DNA of 64,000 nt from Actinacidiphila bryophytorum (GCF_016916835.1 NZ_JAFFIX010000023.1:1-64000); one strand, 5' to 3'. Counted from the stretch's first letter, positions 24,200-34,483 are shown. Notes: a model not told the origin generated them from the sequence alone. Numbers and translations are program-made.

Positions 24200-25903
24200 T
24201 CATGCGTCGTAGGCGTCGGCCTTTTTGGGCTCCACGCCCTGCACCAGACCGCTGAGGACCATCGAGCGGTTGGTGAAGTGCGAGGTGTCCACGCCGTTCT
24301 CGGTCATCACCTGGATCGCGGCGGAGTGCACCGCCCGCAGCACGGGGGTGGCCGCGCGCAGCGCGTCGTCGGCCATGAAGCGGTGCTGCCACGGCTTCTC
24401 GACCCAGGTGTGCCGCAGCCCGAAGGGCTCGGGCAGCGTCAGGGTGCCGCCGAAGTAGTCCAGGATCGGCGGGAACCAGGTCAGCGGCGCCCGGGCGGCG
24501 AGCCTGACGACCTCGCCCGAGTCGATCAGCGGCAGCTGGACGGTCTTGGTCTCCCAGAACTTGACCGGCTTGCTGACCTTCTTCTCCTTGTCCGGCGGCC
24601 CGTCGGTGAACAGCGAGTTGATCGGGCCGAGCGCGTGCGCGGTGACGTCGACCCGCAGGGTGTGGGCGAGGACGGTGACCGTGACCAGCAGGGTGATGAC
24701 GAGGTTGCCGTCCCACAGGGTGAACTGGATGCCCAGGTAGTGGCGGTTGCCCTTGCCGAACTGCTGGGTGTTGCAGATCCGCTGGATCTCGAAGTCCTTG
24801 ACGGAGAAGGAGTCGACCTCGGGTCCTGTGGGGCGGGCGATCTTCTTGGCGCCCTCTCCTATCGGGGCGACGACCCAGTGGCGTATGGACGGCTTGGGGA
24901 AGCCGCCGGTGTGCAGCGGGCCGCGCTCCAGCATGCGCAGCTTGTCGTGGATCGCGCGGATCACGTCCCAGCTGCGGAAGGGGTTGATGTCGGTGACGCC
25001 TTCCGCCGGGATCAGCTCCTCGGCCATGTGCCAGCTGCCCCAGCGGCTGCCCATGCCCAGTATTCCCTTGGGGCCGGCGTAGAAGACGACGTTGCTGCCC
25101 TGCTCGGCGGACAGCTTCGCCAGTGACTGGCGCAGCCTTTCCGCGCGGACCTGGTTGGGGTTGCGGGGGACCGCCTCGGGGATCTTGGCGCCGACGGCGG
25201 TGCCGGCCACCAGGCCGCTCCACCGGTCGCGCAGGTCCTTCGCGGTGCGCTCGCAGATCCGCTTGGCCCAGAACCAGCCGATGACCGGGGCGATCATCAT
25301 CACCCGGAAGTACTGGTGCCAGAAGCCGGAGAAGGGCGGTTTGATCGCCAGCAGCACCGCCAGGGCGACCGCGACCGCCAGGACGGCGCCGCCGAGCGCA
25401 CCGTAGCGGTTGCCGCCCGCCTTGAGGGTGGCGAGCGACCTGCGCAGCTGGAAGGCGCCGAGCCAGAGCAGCACACCGGGCAGGAAGAGCAGTCCGAAGA
25501 CGCCCATGACGATGGTCAGCCGGGCGTCGCGCTCCTGCCGGATGCGGTTGGCGGCCAGGCAGTGCTCGACGACGGTCTGCGGTTCGATGCCGAAGGACTG
25601 CACCAGCTCCTTGCGGGCGGCGCCGAGCATGCGGACCTGGACGGCGCGTGCGAAGGCCTCGCCGAGGTTCGGTTCGAACAGCGAGAGCCGGGGGGCCTTG
25701 ACGGAGGCGGCGTCGTTGATGTCGACCAGCGCCTTGACCGGCGAGTCCCGATACGCGGCAGAGGCGAGCGCCTGGGTGGCGCCGGTCTCGCCGTCGGTGC
25801 CCGTCAGCGGGATCTGCGCCCCCGGGCTGAAATCGAACCCGTCCGTCACCGAAGCCCCCAGTCCGCCGATACGCCCGCCACCACGCGGCTCCGACCAGCC
25901 CAT
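24200..25903 (-). CDS. Large multi-span membrane protein of unknown function
   Basis: 567 residues. An N-terminal cytoplasmic segment (1-130) is followed by membrane helices near 130-155 (LTIVMGVFGLLFLPGVLLWLG), 170-192, and 200-218 (VMMIAPVIGWFWAK), then a long soluble part with one more hydrophobic stretch near 405-420. No enzyme motif is apparent. ATG 25903 has AGGGGGA upstream and suits the start. Convergent with the HIT gene; unlinked to the EF-G-like gene downstream of 26064. Confidence 0.7.
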   Translation of the reverse strand: MGWSEPRGGGRIGGLGASVTDGFDFSPGAQIPLTGTDGETGATQALASAAYRDSPVKALVDINDAASVKAPRLSLFEPNLGEAFARAVQVRMLGAARKELVQSFGIEPQTVVEHCLAANRIRQERDARLTIVMGVFGLLFLPGVLLWLGAFQLRRSLATLKAGGNRYGALGGAVLAVAVALAVLLAIKPPFSGFWHQYFRVMMIAPVIGWFWAKRICERTAKDLRDRWSGLVAGTAVGAKIPEAVPRNPNQVRAERLRQSLAKLSAEQGSNVVFYAGPKGILGMGSRWGSWHMAEELIPAEGVTDINPFRSWDVIRAIHDKLRMLERGPLHTGGFPKPSIRHWVVAPIGEGAKKIARPTGPEVDSFSVKDFEIQRICNTQQFGKGNRHYLGIQFTLWDGNLVITLLVTVTVLAHTLRVDVTAHALGPINSLFTDGPPDKEKKVSKPVKFWETKTVQLPLIDSGEVVRLAARAPLTWFPPILDYFGGTLTLPEPFGLRHTWVEKPWQHRFMADDALRAATPVLRAVHSAAIQVMTENGVDTSHFTNRSMVLSGLVQGVEPKKADAYDA

Positions 25904-26063
25904 TCCCCCTGGGGGTGCGGGTCACACTTTCGGAGCAGTCACCAGATTAGCGGCGCAGCGGCCCGCGGTGTTCCCGCGAGCCGCCGAACGGCCCGTCAAC
26001 TGCCGTGCGGGGGGCGGCGGATCGTGCACCCGCGCCGTCCCGCACGGCAGACGTCAGGACCGG

Positions 26064-28286
26064 TCACCCGGCCCGCTCCGCCTCCTCCTGCTGCCGCATC
26101 TTCGCCGCCAGCGCGGCCGGCATCGGCTCGTGCCGGGCGTAGTGCCGGCTGAACCGCCCGGTGCCGTGCGACAGGGACCGCAGGTCGACGGCGTAGCGCC
26201 CGATCTCGATCTCGGGGACGTCGGCGCGCACCAGGGTGCGCCCGGGTCCTGCGGGTTCTGTGCCCAGCACCCGGCCGCGCCGCCCGGACAGGTCGCTCAT
26301 CACCGGGCCGACGTAGGCGTCGGGCACCTGCACCCCCACCTCGGCGACCGGTTCCAGCAGGTGGATGCGGCAGGCCGCGGCGGCCTCCCGCAGCGCGAGG
26401 GCGCCCGCGGTCTGGAAGGCGGCGTCGGAGGAGTCGACCGAGTGCGCCTTGCCGTCGGACAGGGTGACCCTGATGTCGACCACGGGGAAGCCGAGCACCA
26501 CCCCGCGGGCGGCCTGGGCGCGTACGCCCTTCTCCACCGACGGGATGAACTGCCGCGGCACCGCGCCGCCGATCACCTTGTCGACGAACTCGATGCCGGA
26601 TCCGACCGGCAGCGGCTCGACCTCGATGTCGCAGATCGCGAACTGCCCGTGCCCGCCGGACTGCTTGACGTGCCGGCCGCGAGCGGTGGCGGCCTCGCCG
26701 AAGGTCTCGCGCAGCGACACCTTGTACGGGACCGCGTCGACCTGCACCCCGTAGCGGGTGCGCAGCCGCTCCAGGGCCACGTCGGCGTGCGCCTCGCCCA
26801 GGCACCACAGCACGACCTGCCGGGTGGCCGGGTTCTGCTCCAGGCGCATCGTGGGGTCCTCGGCGACCAGCCGGGACAGGCCCTGGGACAGCTTGTCCTC
26901 GTCGGCCTTGCTGTGCGCCTCGATGGCGACGGGCAGCAGCGGGTCGGGCATCCGCCAGGGCTCCATCAGCAGCGGGCGGTCCTTGCCGGACAGGGTGTCG
27001 CCGGTCTCGGCACGGGACAGCTTCGCCACGCACACCAGGTCGCCCGCCGCCGCGGACGGCACGGGGCGCTGGTGCTTGCCGAACGGCGAGGACAGGGCGC
27101 CGACCCGCTCGTCGACGTCGTGGTCCTCGTGCCCGCGGTCCTCCATGCCGTGCCCCGAGACGTGCACCGTCTCGTCGGGGCGCAGGGTGCCGGAGAAGAC
27201 CCGCACCAGGCTGATCCGGCCCACGTACGGGTCGGAGGACGTCTTCACGACCTCCGCGGCCAGCGGCCCCTCCGGGTCGCAGGACAGCGTGGTGCGCCCG
27301 CCGTCCAGGGTGGTGACCGGCGGCACCGCGCGTTCCAGGGGCGTGGGGAAGCCGCCGGTGATCAGTTCGAGCAGCTCCACCGTGCCGATGCCCTGCCGGG
27401 CGCCGTCGGCGGCGGGGGCCGCGGCCACCACCGGGTGGAAGCTGCCGCGGGCGACGGCCCGCTCCAGGTCGGTGACCAGGGTGTCGACGTCGATGTCCGC
27501 ACCGCCGAGGTAGCGGTCCATGAGCGTCTCGTCCTCGCTCTCGGCGATGATCCCCTCGATGAGCCGGTTGCGCGCCTCGGTGAGCCGCGGCAGCAGCCCG
27601 GCGTCCGGGTCGTGTTCGACGCGCTCGCCGGAGGAGTAGTCGTACACCCGCTGGGTGAGCAGCCCGGCCAGGCCCGTCACGGGCGCGTGCCCGTCGGGTC
27701 CCTCGGGGCCGTGCACCGGCAGGTACAGCGGCAGCACCGCGTCGGGGTCGTCGCCGCCCAGCTCGCGGGCGAACTGGGCCGCGGTCTCCTCGAAGCCGGC
27801 CCGCGCCGACTCCAGGTGCGTGACGACCACCGCCCGCGGCATGCCGACGGCGGCGCACTCGTCCCACACGATGCGGGTCGGGCCGCCGATGCCCTCGCCG
27901 TCCTGCGCGGCCGAGACCACGAAGAGGGCCGCGTCGGCCGCCCGCAGGCCGGCCCGCAGCTCCCCGACGAAGTCGGCGTACCCGGGGGTGTCCAGCACGT
28001 TGACCTTGATGCCGTCCCACTCGACCGGCACCAGCGACAGCTGGACCGAGCGCTGCTGGCGCTGTTCGATCTCGTCGTGGTCGGAGACCGAGCCGCCGTC
28101 CTCGACCCGGCCGGCCCTGTTCACCGCGCCGGTGGTCAGCGCGAGCGCCTCCACCAGTGTCGTCTTCCCTGCTCCGCTGTGGCCGACCAGCACCACATTG
28201 CGCACCTTCTCGGGGCGGTCGGCCGCCGGTGCCCTTCCGGCGGCCCCTGGTTGTCCGTCTCTCCTGTCGGCTGCACCCACGTGCAC
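26064..28286 (-). CDS. EF-G-like translational GTPase (EF-G2 type)
   Basis: 740 residues with all five EF-G domains. G1 GHSGAGKTT and G3 DTPGYADFVGE are normal. The G2 site where EF-G has RGITI reads RSVQL, and the G4 site where NKxD is expected reads THLE. Domain IV has GRHVKQSGGHGQFA and domain V the usual C-terminal fold. It is a paralogue, not the housekeeping EF-G; mycobacterial EF-G2 is reported to bind GTP without ribosome-stimulated hydrolysis. GTG 28286 has GGGAGG five bases upstream; the 135 residues before it in frame are not conserved-looking. Confidence 0.85.
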   Translation of the reverse strand: MHVGAADRRDGQPGAAGRAPAADRPEKVRNVVLVGHSGAGKTTLVEALALTTGAVNRAGRVEDGGSVSDHDEIEQRQQRSVQLSLVPVEWDGIKVNVLDTPGYADFVGELRAGLRAADAALFVVSAAQDGEGIGGPTRIVWDECAAVGMPRAVVVTHLESARAGFEETAAQFARELGGDDPDAVLPLYLPVHGPEGPDGHAPVTGLAGLLTQRVYDYSSGERVEHDPDAGLLPRLTEARNRLIEGIIAESEDETLMDRYLGGADIDVDTLVTDLERAVARGSFHPVVAAAPAADGARQGIGTVELLELITGGFPTPLERAVPPVTTLDGGRTTLSCDPEGPLAAEVVKTSSDPYVGRISLVRVFSGTLRPDETVHVSGHGMEDRGHEDHDVDERVGALSSPFGKHQRPVPSAAAGDLVCVAKLSRAETGDTLSGKDRPLLMEPWRMPDPLLPVAIEAHSKADEDKLSQGLSRLVAEDPTMRLEQNPATRQVVLWCLGEAHADVALERLRTRYGVQVDAVPYKVSLRETFGEAATARGRHVKQSGGHGQFAICDIEVEPLPVGSGIEFVDKVIGGAVPRQFIPSVEKGVRAQAARGVVLGFPVVDIRVTLSDGKAHSVDSSDAAFQTAGALALREAAAACRIHLLEPVAEVGVQVPDAYVGPVMSDLSGRRGRVLGTEPAGPGRTLVRADVPEIEIGRYAVDLRSLSHGTGRFSRHYARHEPMPAALAAKMRQQEEAERAG

Positions 28287-28602
28287 TCGCCTCCCGGGTC
28301 CTGCCCGCATGGGGTCCGCGCCCTCGTCGGGGGCGCGCGCCAGGGACGCCACGGGAGACCGCGTACAGGCGAGGCGGCCTCGACGACGCCCGCGGTCTTT
28401 CGACCTTCCCACGACGGTCAGGTCGCGTCCATACGTCGTACGGGTGCCGGCCTGCTCGGTCTGCTGTCGGTCTGCTGTTCGGGGGGCGGCGGCGGCCCCG
28501 GCGGTGCCTGCCGCAACCGCCCGGCGGCGGCTGGCTACGATGGGCCATCCGGTGGCGGCCCCGAGCCGCCGCGACCACATCCTCCGACCCGTCGGGAAGG
28601 CC
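28287..28602. other. Divergent spacer between EF-G-like gene and pgsA
   Basis: 316 bases with no credible gene. It holds a perfect tandem copy of an 11-mer, CGGTCTGCTGT (28457-28467 and 28468-28478), and a TACGAT at 28536-28541 that may be the -10 for pgsA, though no good -35 is found. Confidence 0.4.
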
Positions 28603-29265
28603 ATGCTGAACAAGTACGCGCGTGCGTTCTTCACGCGTGTTCTCACGCCGTTCGCCGCATTTCTCCTGCGCAAGGGGGTCAGCCCCGACACGGTGACCCT
28701 GATCGGTACCGCGGGAGTGATGGCAGGTGCGCTGGTCTTCTACCCCAGGGGCGAGTTCTTCTGGGGCACCGTCGTCATCACCCTGTTCGTCTTCTCCGAC
28801 CTTGTCGACGGCAACATGGCACGGCAGGCCGGCGTCTCCAGCCGCTGGGGCGCCTTCCTCGACTCCACCCTCGACCGGGTCGCCGACGCGGGGATCTTCG
28901 GCGGCCTTGCCATGTGGTACGCGGGCAAGGGCGACAACCTGCCGCTGTGCGCGGTGGCCATCTTCTGCCTGGCCAGCGGCCAGGTCGTGTCGTACACCAA
29001 GGCGCGCGGCGAGGCCATCGGGCTGCCGGTGAACGTCAACGGGCTGGTCGAGCGGGCCGAGCGGCTGGTGGTCACCCTGGTGCTGTGCGGCTTCTCCGGC
29101 CTGCACAAGTTCGGTGTGCCCGGCATCCAGTACCTGCTGCCGATCGCGCTGTGGGCGGTCGCCGCGGGCAGCCTGGTCACCCTGATCCAGCGGGTGGTGA
29201 CCGTGCGCCGGGAGTCCGCAGAGGCGGACGCGGCGGCGCTGGCCGAGCACGGGAGCGGTGCGTGA
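28603..29265 (+). CDS. pgsA: CDP-alcohol phosphatidyltransferase, probable phosphatidylinositol phosphate synthase
   Basis: 220 residues, about six membrane helices. The signature DLVDGNMARQAGVSSRWGAFLDSTLDR fits D-x2-D-G-x2-A-R-x8-G-x3-D-x3-D; these Asp bind the metals. It joins CDP-diacylglycerol with inositol phosphate in the membrane. Being first in an operon with a PIM acyltransferase and pimA, it is assigned as PIP synthase and not phosphatidylglycerophosphate synthase. ATG 28603 is the usual family start (MLNKYARAFFTRV). The stop overlaps the next GTG. Confidence 0.9.
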   Translation: MLNKYARAFFTRVLTPFAAFLLRKGVSPDTVTLIGTAGVMAGALVFYPRGEFFWGTVVITLFVFSDLVDGNMARQAGVSSRWGAFLDSTLDRVADAGIFGGLAMWYAGKGDNLPLCAVAIFCLASGQVVSYTKARGEAIGLPVNVNGLVERAERLVVTLVLCGFSGLHKFGVPGIQYLLPIALWAVAAGSLVTLIQRVVTVRRESAEADAAALAEHGSGA

Positions 29266-30254
29266 GCGGCGCCGACGCCTCGGGGGAGGGCGCCCCCTCC
29301 CGGGCCGCCAGGCTGCGCGGGAGCATGATCGACGGCCTGTACGGGGCCGGCTGGGGCGCGGTCAAGCTCCTGCCGGAACCGGCGGCCCGCGCACTCGGCC
29401 GTACCGTCGCGGACGCGGCCTGGCGGCGGCGCGGCAAGGGTGTGCTGCGCCTGGAGTCCAACCTGGCCCGCGTGGTCCCGGACGCCGGCCCGGAGCGGCT
29501 GCGCGAGCTGTCCAGGGCCGGCATGCGCTCCTACCTGCGCTACTGGATGGAGTCCTTCCGGCTGCCGGCGTGGAGCAAGGACCGGGTGCGGGGCGGCTTC
29601 GCCCCGGCCGACGTGCACTACCTGACCGGCGGCCTCGCCGCGGGCCGCGGCGTGATCCTGGCGCTGCCGCACATGGCCAACTGGGACCTGGCCGGCGCCT
29701 GGGTCACCACCAAGCTGGAGACGCCCTTCGCGACCGTCGCGGAGCGCCTCAAGCCCGAGACGCTCTACGACCGCTTCGTCGCCTACCGCGAGGGCCTGGG
29801 CATGGAGGTGCTGCCGCACACCGGCGGCAGCGCCTTCGGCACCCTGGCCCGGCGGCTGCGCGACGGCGGCCTGGTCTGCCTGGTCGCCGACCGCGACCTG
29901 TCCTCCTCCGGTGTCGAGGTCGACTTCTTCGGCGAGAAGACCCGGATGCCCGCGGGACCCGCGCTGCTGGCCCAGCAGACCGGGGCGCTGCTGCTGCCGG
30001 TGACCCTGTGGTACGACGACTCGCCGGTGATGCAGGGCAGGGTGCACCCGCCGGTCGCGGTGCCCGACAGCGGCGACCGCCCCTACCGCACCGCCGTGAT
30101 GACCCAGGCGCTGGCCGACGCGTACGCCTCGGGCATCGCCGAGCACCCCGAGGACTGGCACATGCTGCAGCGGCTCTGGCTGGCCGACCTGGAACCGCGG
30201 GCGGGTGCCGCACCCGCGGCGGCCGCGGGCAGCGGCGGAACGGGGACGGCGTGA
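29262..30254 (+). CDS. Phosphatidylinositol mannoside acyltransferase (LpxL/HtrB family)
   Basis: 330 residues. The acyltransferase H-x4-D site is HMANWD near 133, followed by ERLKPETLYDRFVAYREGLGMEVLP and FFGEKTRMPAGPALLA. It acylates the mannose of PIM on the cytoplasmic face, corresponding to PatA of mycobacteria. GTG 29262 overlaps the pgsA stop and its own stop overlaps pimA, so the three are translationally coupled. Confidence 0.88.
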   Translation: MSGADASGEGAPSRAARLRGSMIDGLYGAGWGAVKLLPEPAARALGRTVADAAWRRRGKGVLRLESNLARVVPDAGPERLRELSRAGMRSYLRYWMESFRLPAWSKDRVRGGFAPADVHYLTGGLAAGRGVILALPHMANWDLAGAWVTTKLETPFATVAERLKPETLYDRFVAYREGLGMEVLPHTGGSAFGTLARRLRDGGLVCLVADRDLSSSGVEVDFFGEKTRMPAGPALLAQQTGALLLPVTLWYDDSPVMQGRVHPPVAVPDSGDRPYRTAVMTQALADAYASGIAEHPEDWHMLQRLWLADLEPRAGAAPAAAAGSGGTGTA

Positions 30255-31411
30255 GGATCGGGATCGTCTGCCCGTACTCCTGGGACGTCCCCGGCGGCGT
30301 CCAGTTCCACATCAGGGACCTCGCCGAGCACCTGACCGGGCTCGGCCACCACGTCTCGGTGCTCGCACCCGCGGACGACGAGACACCGCTGCCGCCCTAC
30401 GTGGTCTCGGCGGGCCGCGCGGTCCCCGTGCCCTACAACGGCTCGGTGGCCCGGCTGAACTTCGGCTTCCTGTCCGCGGCCCGGGTCAGGCGCTGGTTGC
30501 ACGACGGCGGCTTCGACGTCGTCCACATCCACGAGCCGACCTCGCCGTCGCTGGGCCTGCTGGCCTGCTGGGCCGCGCAGGGGCCGCTGGTGGCCACCTT
30601 CCACACCTCCAACCCGCGCTCGCGGGCGATGATCGCCGCCTACCCGATCCTGCAGCCCGCGCTGGAGAAGATCAGCGCGCGCATCGCGGTCAGCGAGTAC
30701 GCCCGGCGCACCCTGGTCGAGCACCTGGGCGGCGACGCCGTCGTCATCCCCAACGGGGTCGACGTGGACTTCTTCGCCCGCGCGGAGCCGCGCAAGGAGT
30801 GGCAGGGCGACACCATCGGCTTCATGGGCCGCATCGACGAGCCGCGCAAGGGCCTGCCGGTGCTGATGCGGGCGCTGCCGGCGATCCTCGCCGAGCGCCC
30901 GCAGACCCGGCTGCTGGTCGCGGGCCGCGGCGACGCGGAGGAGGCGGTGGCGACACTGCCCGAGCAGATGCGCTCCCGGGTGGAGTTCCTCGGCATGGTC
31001 AGCGACGAGGACAAGGCCAGGCTGCTGCGCAGCGTCGACGTGTACGTGGCGCCCAACACCGGCGGCGAGTCCTTCGGCATCATCCTGGTCGAGGCGATGT
31101 CGGCCGGCGCCGCGGTGCTGGCCAGCGACCTCGACGCCTTCGCGCAGGTCCTCGCGCAGGGCGAGGCGGGCGAGCTGTTCGCCAACGAGGACGCCGACGC
31201 GCTGGCCGCCGCCGCCCTGCGGCTGCTGGCCGACCCCGCGCGGCGCACCGCGCTCAGCGACCGGGGCAGGGCGCATGTGCGGCGCTTCGACTGGTCCTCG
31301 GTCGGCGCGGACATCCTGTCGGTCTACGAGACCGTCGCCGACGGCGCCGCGCACGTCGCCACCGACGAACGCACCCGGCTGCGCGGCTTCTTCGGCCCCG
31401 CACGCCGGTAG
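30251..31411 (+). CDS. pimA: GDP-mannose:phosphatidylinositol alpha-mannosyltransferase
   Basis: 386 residues, GT4 (GT-B fold) glycosyltransferase. N-terminal VRIGIVCPYSWDVPGGVQFHIRDLAEHL, acceptor loop VHIHEPTSPSLGLLA, and the C-terminal donor site FMGRIDEPRKGLPVL through PNTGGESFGIILVEAMSAGAAVLASD. It adds the first mannose to phosphatidylinositol. GTG 30251 overlaps the acyltransferase stop as GTGA. Operon position confirms the role. Confidence 0.93.
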   Translation: MRIGIVCPYSWDVPGGVQFHIRDLAEHLTGLGHHVSVLAPADDETPLPPYVVSAGRAVPVPYNGSVARLNFGFLSAARVRRWLHDGGFDVVHIHEPTSPSLGLLACWAAQGPLVATFHTSNPRSRAMIAAYPILQPALEKISARIAVSEYARRTLVEHLGGDAVVIPNGVDVDFFARAEPRKEWQGDTIGFMGRIDEPRKGLPVLMRALPAILAERPQTRLLVAGRGDAEEAVATLPEQMRSRVEFLGMVSDEDKARLLRSVDVYVAPNTGGESFGIILVEAMSAGAAVLASDLDAFAQVLAQGEAGELFANEDADALAAAALRLLADPARRTALSDRGRAHVRRFDWSSVGADILSVYETVADGAAHVATDERTRLRGFFGPARR

Positions 31412-31422
31412 CCTTGCCGCCC

Positions 31423-31974
31423 GTGACCACCACCATCATCTGGATCGCGGTGGCGCTCGTCGCTGTCGGCCTGTACCTGAGCTGGACCGCGGGGCGCCTT
31501 GACCGGCTGCACGCCCGTATCGACGCGGCCCGCGCCGCCCTGGACGCGCAGCTGCTGCGCCGGGCCTCGGTCGCCCAGGAGCTGGCGACCGCGGGGGTGC
31601 TCGACCCGGCCGCGTCCATCGTGCTGTACGAGTCCGCGCACGCCGCCCGGCAGGCCGAGCCCGAGCAGCGGGAGGTCGCGGAGAGCGAGCTGAGCCAGGC
31701 GTTGCGCGCGGTCTTCCCCGACCCCGAGGCGGTCGGCGAGGTCAGCGGCGCGCCCGGCGGCACCGAGGCGATCGGCGAGCTGACCCAGGCGGTGCGGCGG
31801 GTCCCGATGGCCAGGCGCTTCCACAACGACGCGGTCCGCGCCGCCCGTGCGGTGCGCGAGCACCGGGTGGTGCGCTGGCTGCGGCTGGCCGGGCACGCGC
31901 CCTTCCCGCTGGCCTTCGAGATGGACGACGAGCCGCCGCAGCCGCTGACCACGGAGGGCGCGGGCGCCCGCTGA
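31423..31974 (+). CDS. LemA-like membrane protein
   Basis: 183 residues. One N-terminal membrane helix ([18 protein letters not shown]), then a long helical part. [31 protein letters not shown] resembles the first helix of LemA, and [25 protein letters not shown] its FYNDAV helix. Function of LemA proteins is not settled. GTG 31423 is 11 bases after pimA, so it is the fourth gene of the operon. LemA assignment is moderate. Confidence 0.6.
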   Translation: MTTTIIWIAVALVAVGLYLSWTAGRLDRLHARIDAARAALDAQLLRRASVAQELATAGVLDPAASIVLYESAHAARQAEPEQREVAESELSQALRAVFPDPEAVGEVSGAPGGTEAIGELTQAVRRVPMARRFHNDAVRAARAVREHRVVRWLRLAGHAPFPLAFEMDDEPPQPLTTEGAGAR

Positions 31975-32119
31975 GCGGCGCCGGGAACCGGTGGCGGGGC
32001 CGGGGAGCCACCTGCGGCGAATTGGCCCTTTTCCGCCGCCGCCCGGCACGGGGACCATGGCAGTGGCCCTGGTGGTAGACCGGGGCGACAACCGCCGTTT
32101 CCCAGCGAGTGAGGTCACC

Positions 32120-33031
32120 GTGTCCACCACACCGTCCACCGCCAGCAGCCCCGAGACCGGCACCGCACGCGTCAAGCGCGGCATGGCCGAGCAGCTCAAG
32201 GGCGGCGTGATCATGGACGTCGTCACCCCGGAGCAGGCCAGGATCGCCGAGGACGCGGGAGCCGTCGCCGTCATGGCGCTGGAGCGCGTGCCCGCCGACA
32301 TCCGCAAGCACGGCGGCGTGGCCCGGATGTCCGACCCCGACATGATCGACGGCATCATCGCCGCCGTGTCCATCCCCGTCATGGCCAAGTCCAGGATCGG
32401 CCACGTCGTCGAGGCCCAGGTGCTGCAGGCGCTCGGCGTGGACTACATCGACGAGTCCGAGGTGCTGACCCCGGCCGACGAGGTCAACCACTCCGACAAG
32501 TGGGCCTTCACCACCCCCTTCGTGTGCGGCGCCACCAACCTGGGCGAGGCGCTGCGCCGGATCGCCGAGGGCGCGGCCATGATCCGCTCCAAGGGCGAGG
32601 CCGGCACCGGCAACGTCGTGGAGGCGGTCCGCCACCTGCGCCAGATCAAGGGCGAGATCGCCCGCCTCAAGGGCCTGGACAACAACGAGCTGTACGCGGC
32701 CGCCAAGGAGCTGCGCGCCCCCTACGAGCTGGTCAGGGAGGTCGCCGAGCTGGGCAAGCTGCCCGTCGTGCTGTTCTCCGCCGGCGGTGTGGCCACCCCC
32801 GCGGACGCGGCCCTGATGCGGCAGCTCGGCGCCGAGGGCGTCTTCGTCGGCTCGGGCATCTTCAAGTCCGGCGACCCGGCCAAGCGTGCCGCGGCCATCG
32901 TGCGCGCCACCACCTTCTTCGACGACCCGAAGGTCATCGCGGACGCCTCCCGGAACCTGGGCGAGGCGATGGTCGGCATCAACATCGACACCCTCCCGGA
33001 GTCCGAGCACTACGCCAACCGCGGCTGGTAG
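32120..33031 (+). CDS. pdxS: Pyridoxal 5'-phosphate synthase, lyase subunit PdxS
   Basis: 303 residues, TIM barrel. [46 protein letters not shown] with catalytic Lys, [13 protein letters not shown] and [12 protein letters not shown] are PdxS hallmarks. It makes PLP from ribose 5-phosphate, glyceraldehyde 3-phosphate and ammonia supplied by PdxT. GTG 32120 is chosen since the family homology begins 20 residues later; in-frame upstream codons have no support. pdxT follows after six bases. Confidence 0.97.
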   Translation: MSTTPSTASSPETGTARVKRGMAEQLKGGVIMDVVTPEQARIAEDAGAVAVMALERVPADIRKHGGVARMSDPDMIDGIIAAVSIPVMAKSRIGHVVEAQVLQALGVDYIDESEVLTPADEVNHSDKWAFTTPFVCGATNLGEALRRIAEGAAMIRSKGEAGTGNVVEAVRHLRQIKGEIARLKGLDNNELYAAAKELRAPYELVREVAELGKLPVVLFSAGGVATPADAALMRQLGAEGVFVGSGIFKSGDPAKRAAAIVRATTFFDDPKVIADASRNLGEAMVGINIDTLPESEHYANRGW

Positions 33032-33037
33032 TCACCG

Positions 33038-33628
33038 ATGAGCCGTCCCACCATCGGCGTGCTCGCCCTGCAGGGCGACGTACGCGAACACCTCACGGCG
33101 CTGGCCGCGGCGGACGCCGCGGCCGCCCCGGTCCGCCGTCCCGAGGAGCTGGCCGGGCTCGACGGCCTGGTCATACCCGGCGGCGAGTCCACCACCATCT
33201 CCAAGCTGGCGGTGCTCTTCGGGGTGATGGAGCCGCTGCGCGCGGCGATACGCGGCGGGCTGCCGGTCTACGGCAGCTGCGCCGGGCTGATCATGCTCGC
33301 CGACAAGATCCTCGACCCGCGCAGCGGCCAGGAGACCTTCGGCGGCATCGACATGATCGTCCGCCGCAACGCCTTCGGGCGGCAGAACGAGTCCTTCGAG
33401 GCGTCCGTCGAGGTCGCGGGCGTCGAGGGCGGCCCGGTCGAGGGCGTCTTCATCAGGGCGCCCTGGGTGGAGTCGGTCGGGGCGCAGGCCCAGGTGCTGG
33501 CCGAGTACGGCGGCCACATCGTCGCGGTGCGGCAGGGCAACGCCATGGCGACGTCCTTCCACCCGGAGCTGACCGGCGACCACCGGGTGCATGAACTCTT
33601 CGTGGCGGCCGTGCGCGCCGCGGGCTGA
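33038..33628 (+). CDS. pdxT: Pyridoxal 5'-phosphate synthase, glutaminase subunit PdxT
   Basis: 196 residues, class I amidotransferase. IGVLALQGDVREHL opens the fold; GGESTT, nucleophile Cys in YGSCAGLIML near 85, and His/Glu in SFHPELTGDHRVH complete the triad. It feeds ammonia from glutamine to PdxS. Six bases after pdxS. Confidence 0.97.
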   Translation: MSRPTIGVLALQGDVREHLTALAAADAAAAPVRRPEELAGLDGLVIPGGESTTISKLAVLFGVMEPLRAAIRGGLPVYGSCAGLIMLADKILDPRSGQETFGGIDMIVRRNAFGRQNESFEASVEVAGVEGGPVEGVFIRAPWVESVGAQAQVLAEYGGHIVAVRQGNAMATSFHPELTGDHRVHELFVAAVRAAG

Positions 33629-33710
33629 TCGGATCCCGGTAGGATCGTGGCGCGACGAAGAACACGCGACGTGGAACAGCAGCAACGGGTGACGCGAAGG
33701 AGACTGTCGG

Positions 33711-34463
33711 ATGTCCGGCCACTCTAAATGGGCTACGACGAAGCACAAGAAGGCCGTGATCGATGCCAAGCGCGGCAAGCTCTTCGCGAAGCTGATCAAG
33801 AACATCGAGGTCGCGGCCAGGACCGGCGGTGCCGACCCGGACGGCAACCCGACCCTTTTCGACGCCATCCAGAAGGCGAAGAAGAGCTCGGTCCCGAACA
33901 AGAACATCGACAGCGCGGTCAAGCGCGGTGCCGGCCTTGAGGCGGGCGGCGCCGACTACCAGACGATCATGTACGAGGGCTACGGACCCAACGGGGTCGC
34001 GGTCCTCATCGAGTGCCTGACCGACAACCGCAACCGCGCCGCCTCCGACGTCCGCGTCGCGATGACCCGCAACGGCGGCTCGATGGCCGACCCGGGCTCG
34101 GTGTCGTACCTGTTCAACCGCAAGGGCGTGGTGATCGTCCCCAAGGGCGAGCTGGGCGAGGACGACGTGCTCGGTGCGGTGCTCGACGCCGGCGCCGAGG
34201 AGGTCAACGACCTCGGCGAGTCCTTCGAGGTCATCAGCGAGGCCACCGACCTGGTGCCGGTGCGCAAGGCGCTGCAGGAGGCGGGCATCGACTACGACTC
34301 CGCCGACGCCAACTTCCTGCCGACCATGCAGGTCGAGCTGGACGAGGACGGCGCCCGCAAGATCTTCAAGCTCATCGACGCGCTGGAGGACAGCGACGAC
34401 GTGCAGAACGTCTTCGCCAACTTCGACGTCTCCGACGAGGTCATGGAGAAGGTCGACGCCTGA
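33711..34463 (+). CDS. yebC: YebC/PmpR-family protein (transcription regulator or translation factor)
   Basis: 250 residues. Starts [23 protein letters not shown], the YebC signature, with acidic domains 2 and 3 and VEVMEKVD-like end. YebC proteins bind DNA near ruvC in some bacteria and resolve ribosome stalls at prolines in others. ATG 33711 has AAGGAG upstream; TAGGAT at 33640-33645 is a likely -10. A strong terminator separates it from ruvC here. Confidence 0.95.
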   Translation: MSGHSKWATTKHKKAVIDAKRGKLFAKLIKNIEVAARTGGADPDGNPTLFDAIQKAKKSSVPNKNIDSAVKRGAGLEAGGADYQTIMYEGYGPNGVAVLIECLTDNRNRAASDVRVAMTRNGGSMADPGSVSYLFNRKGVVIVPKGELGEDDVLGAVLDAGAEEVNDLGESFEVISEATDLVPVRKALQEAGIDYDSADANFLPTMQVELDEDGARKIFKLIDALEDSDDVQNVFANFDVSDEVMEKVDA

Positions 34464-34483
34464 CGGTCGGTCAACTCGCCTTC

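Noticed and set aside
25410-30254. A 1614-codon open frame on the + strand
   Set aside because: Its first two thirds are the complement of the EF-G-like gene and the 567-residue membrane protein gene. Only its final part, from 29262, is a real gene. High GC leaves antisense frames open.
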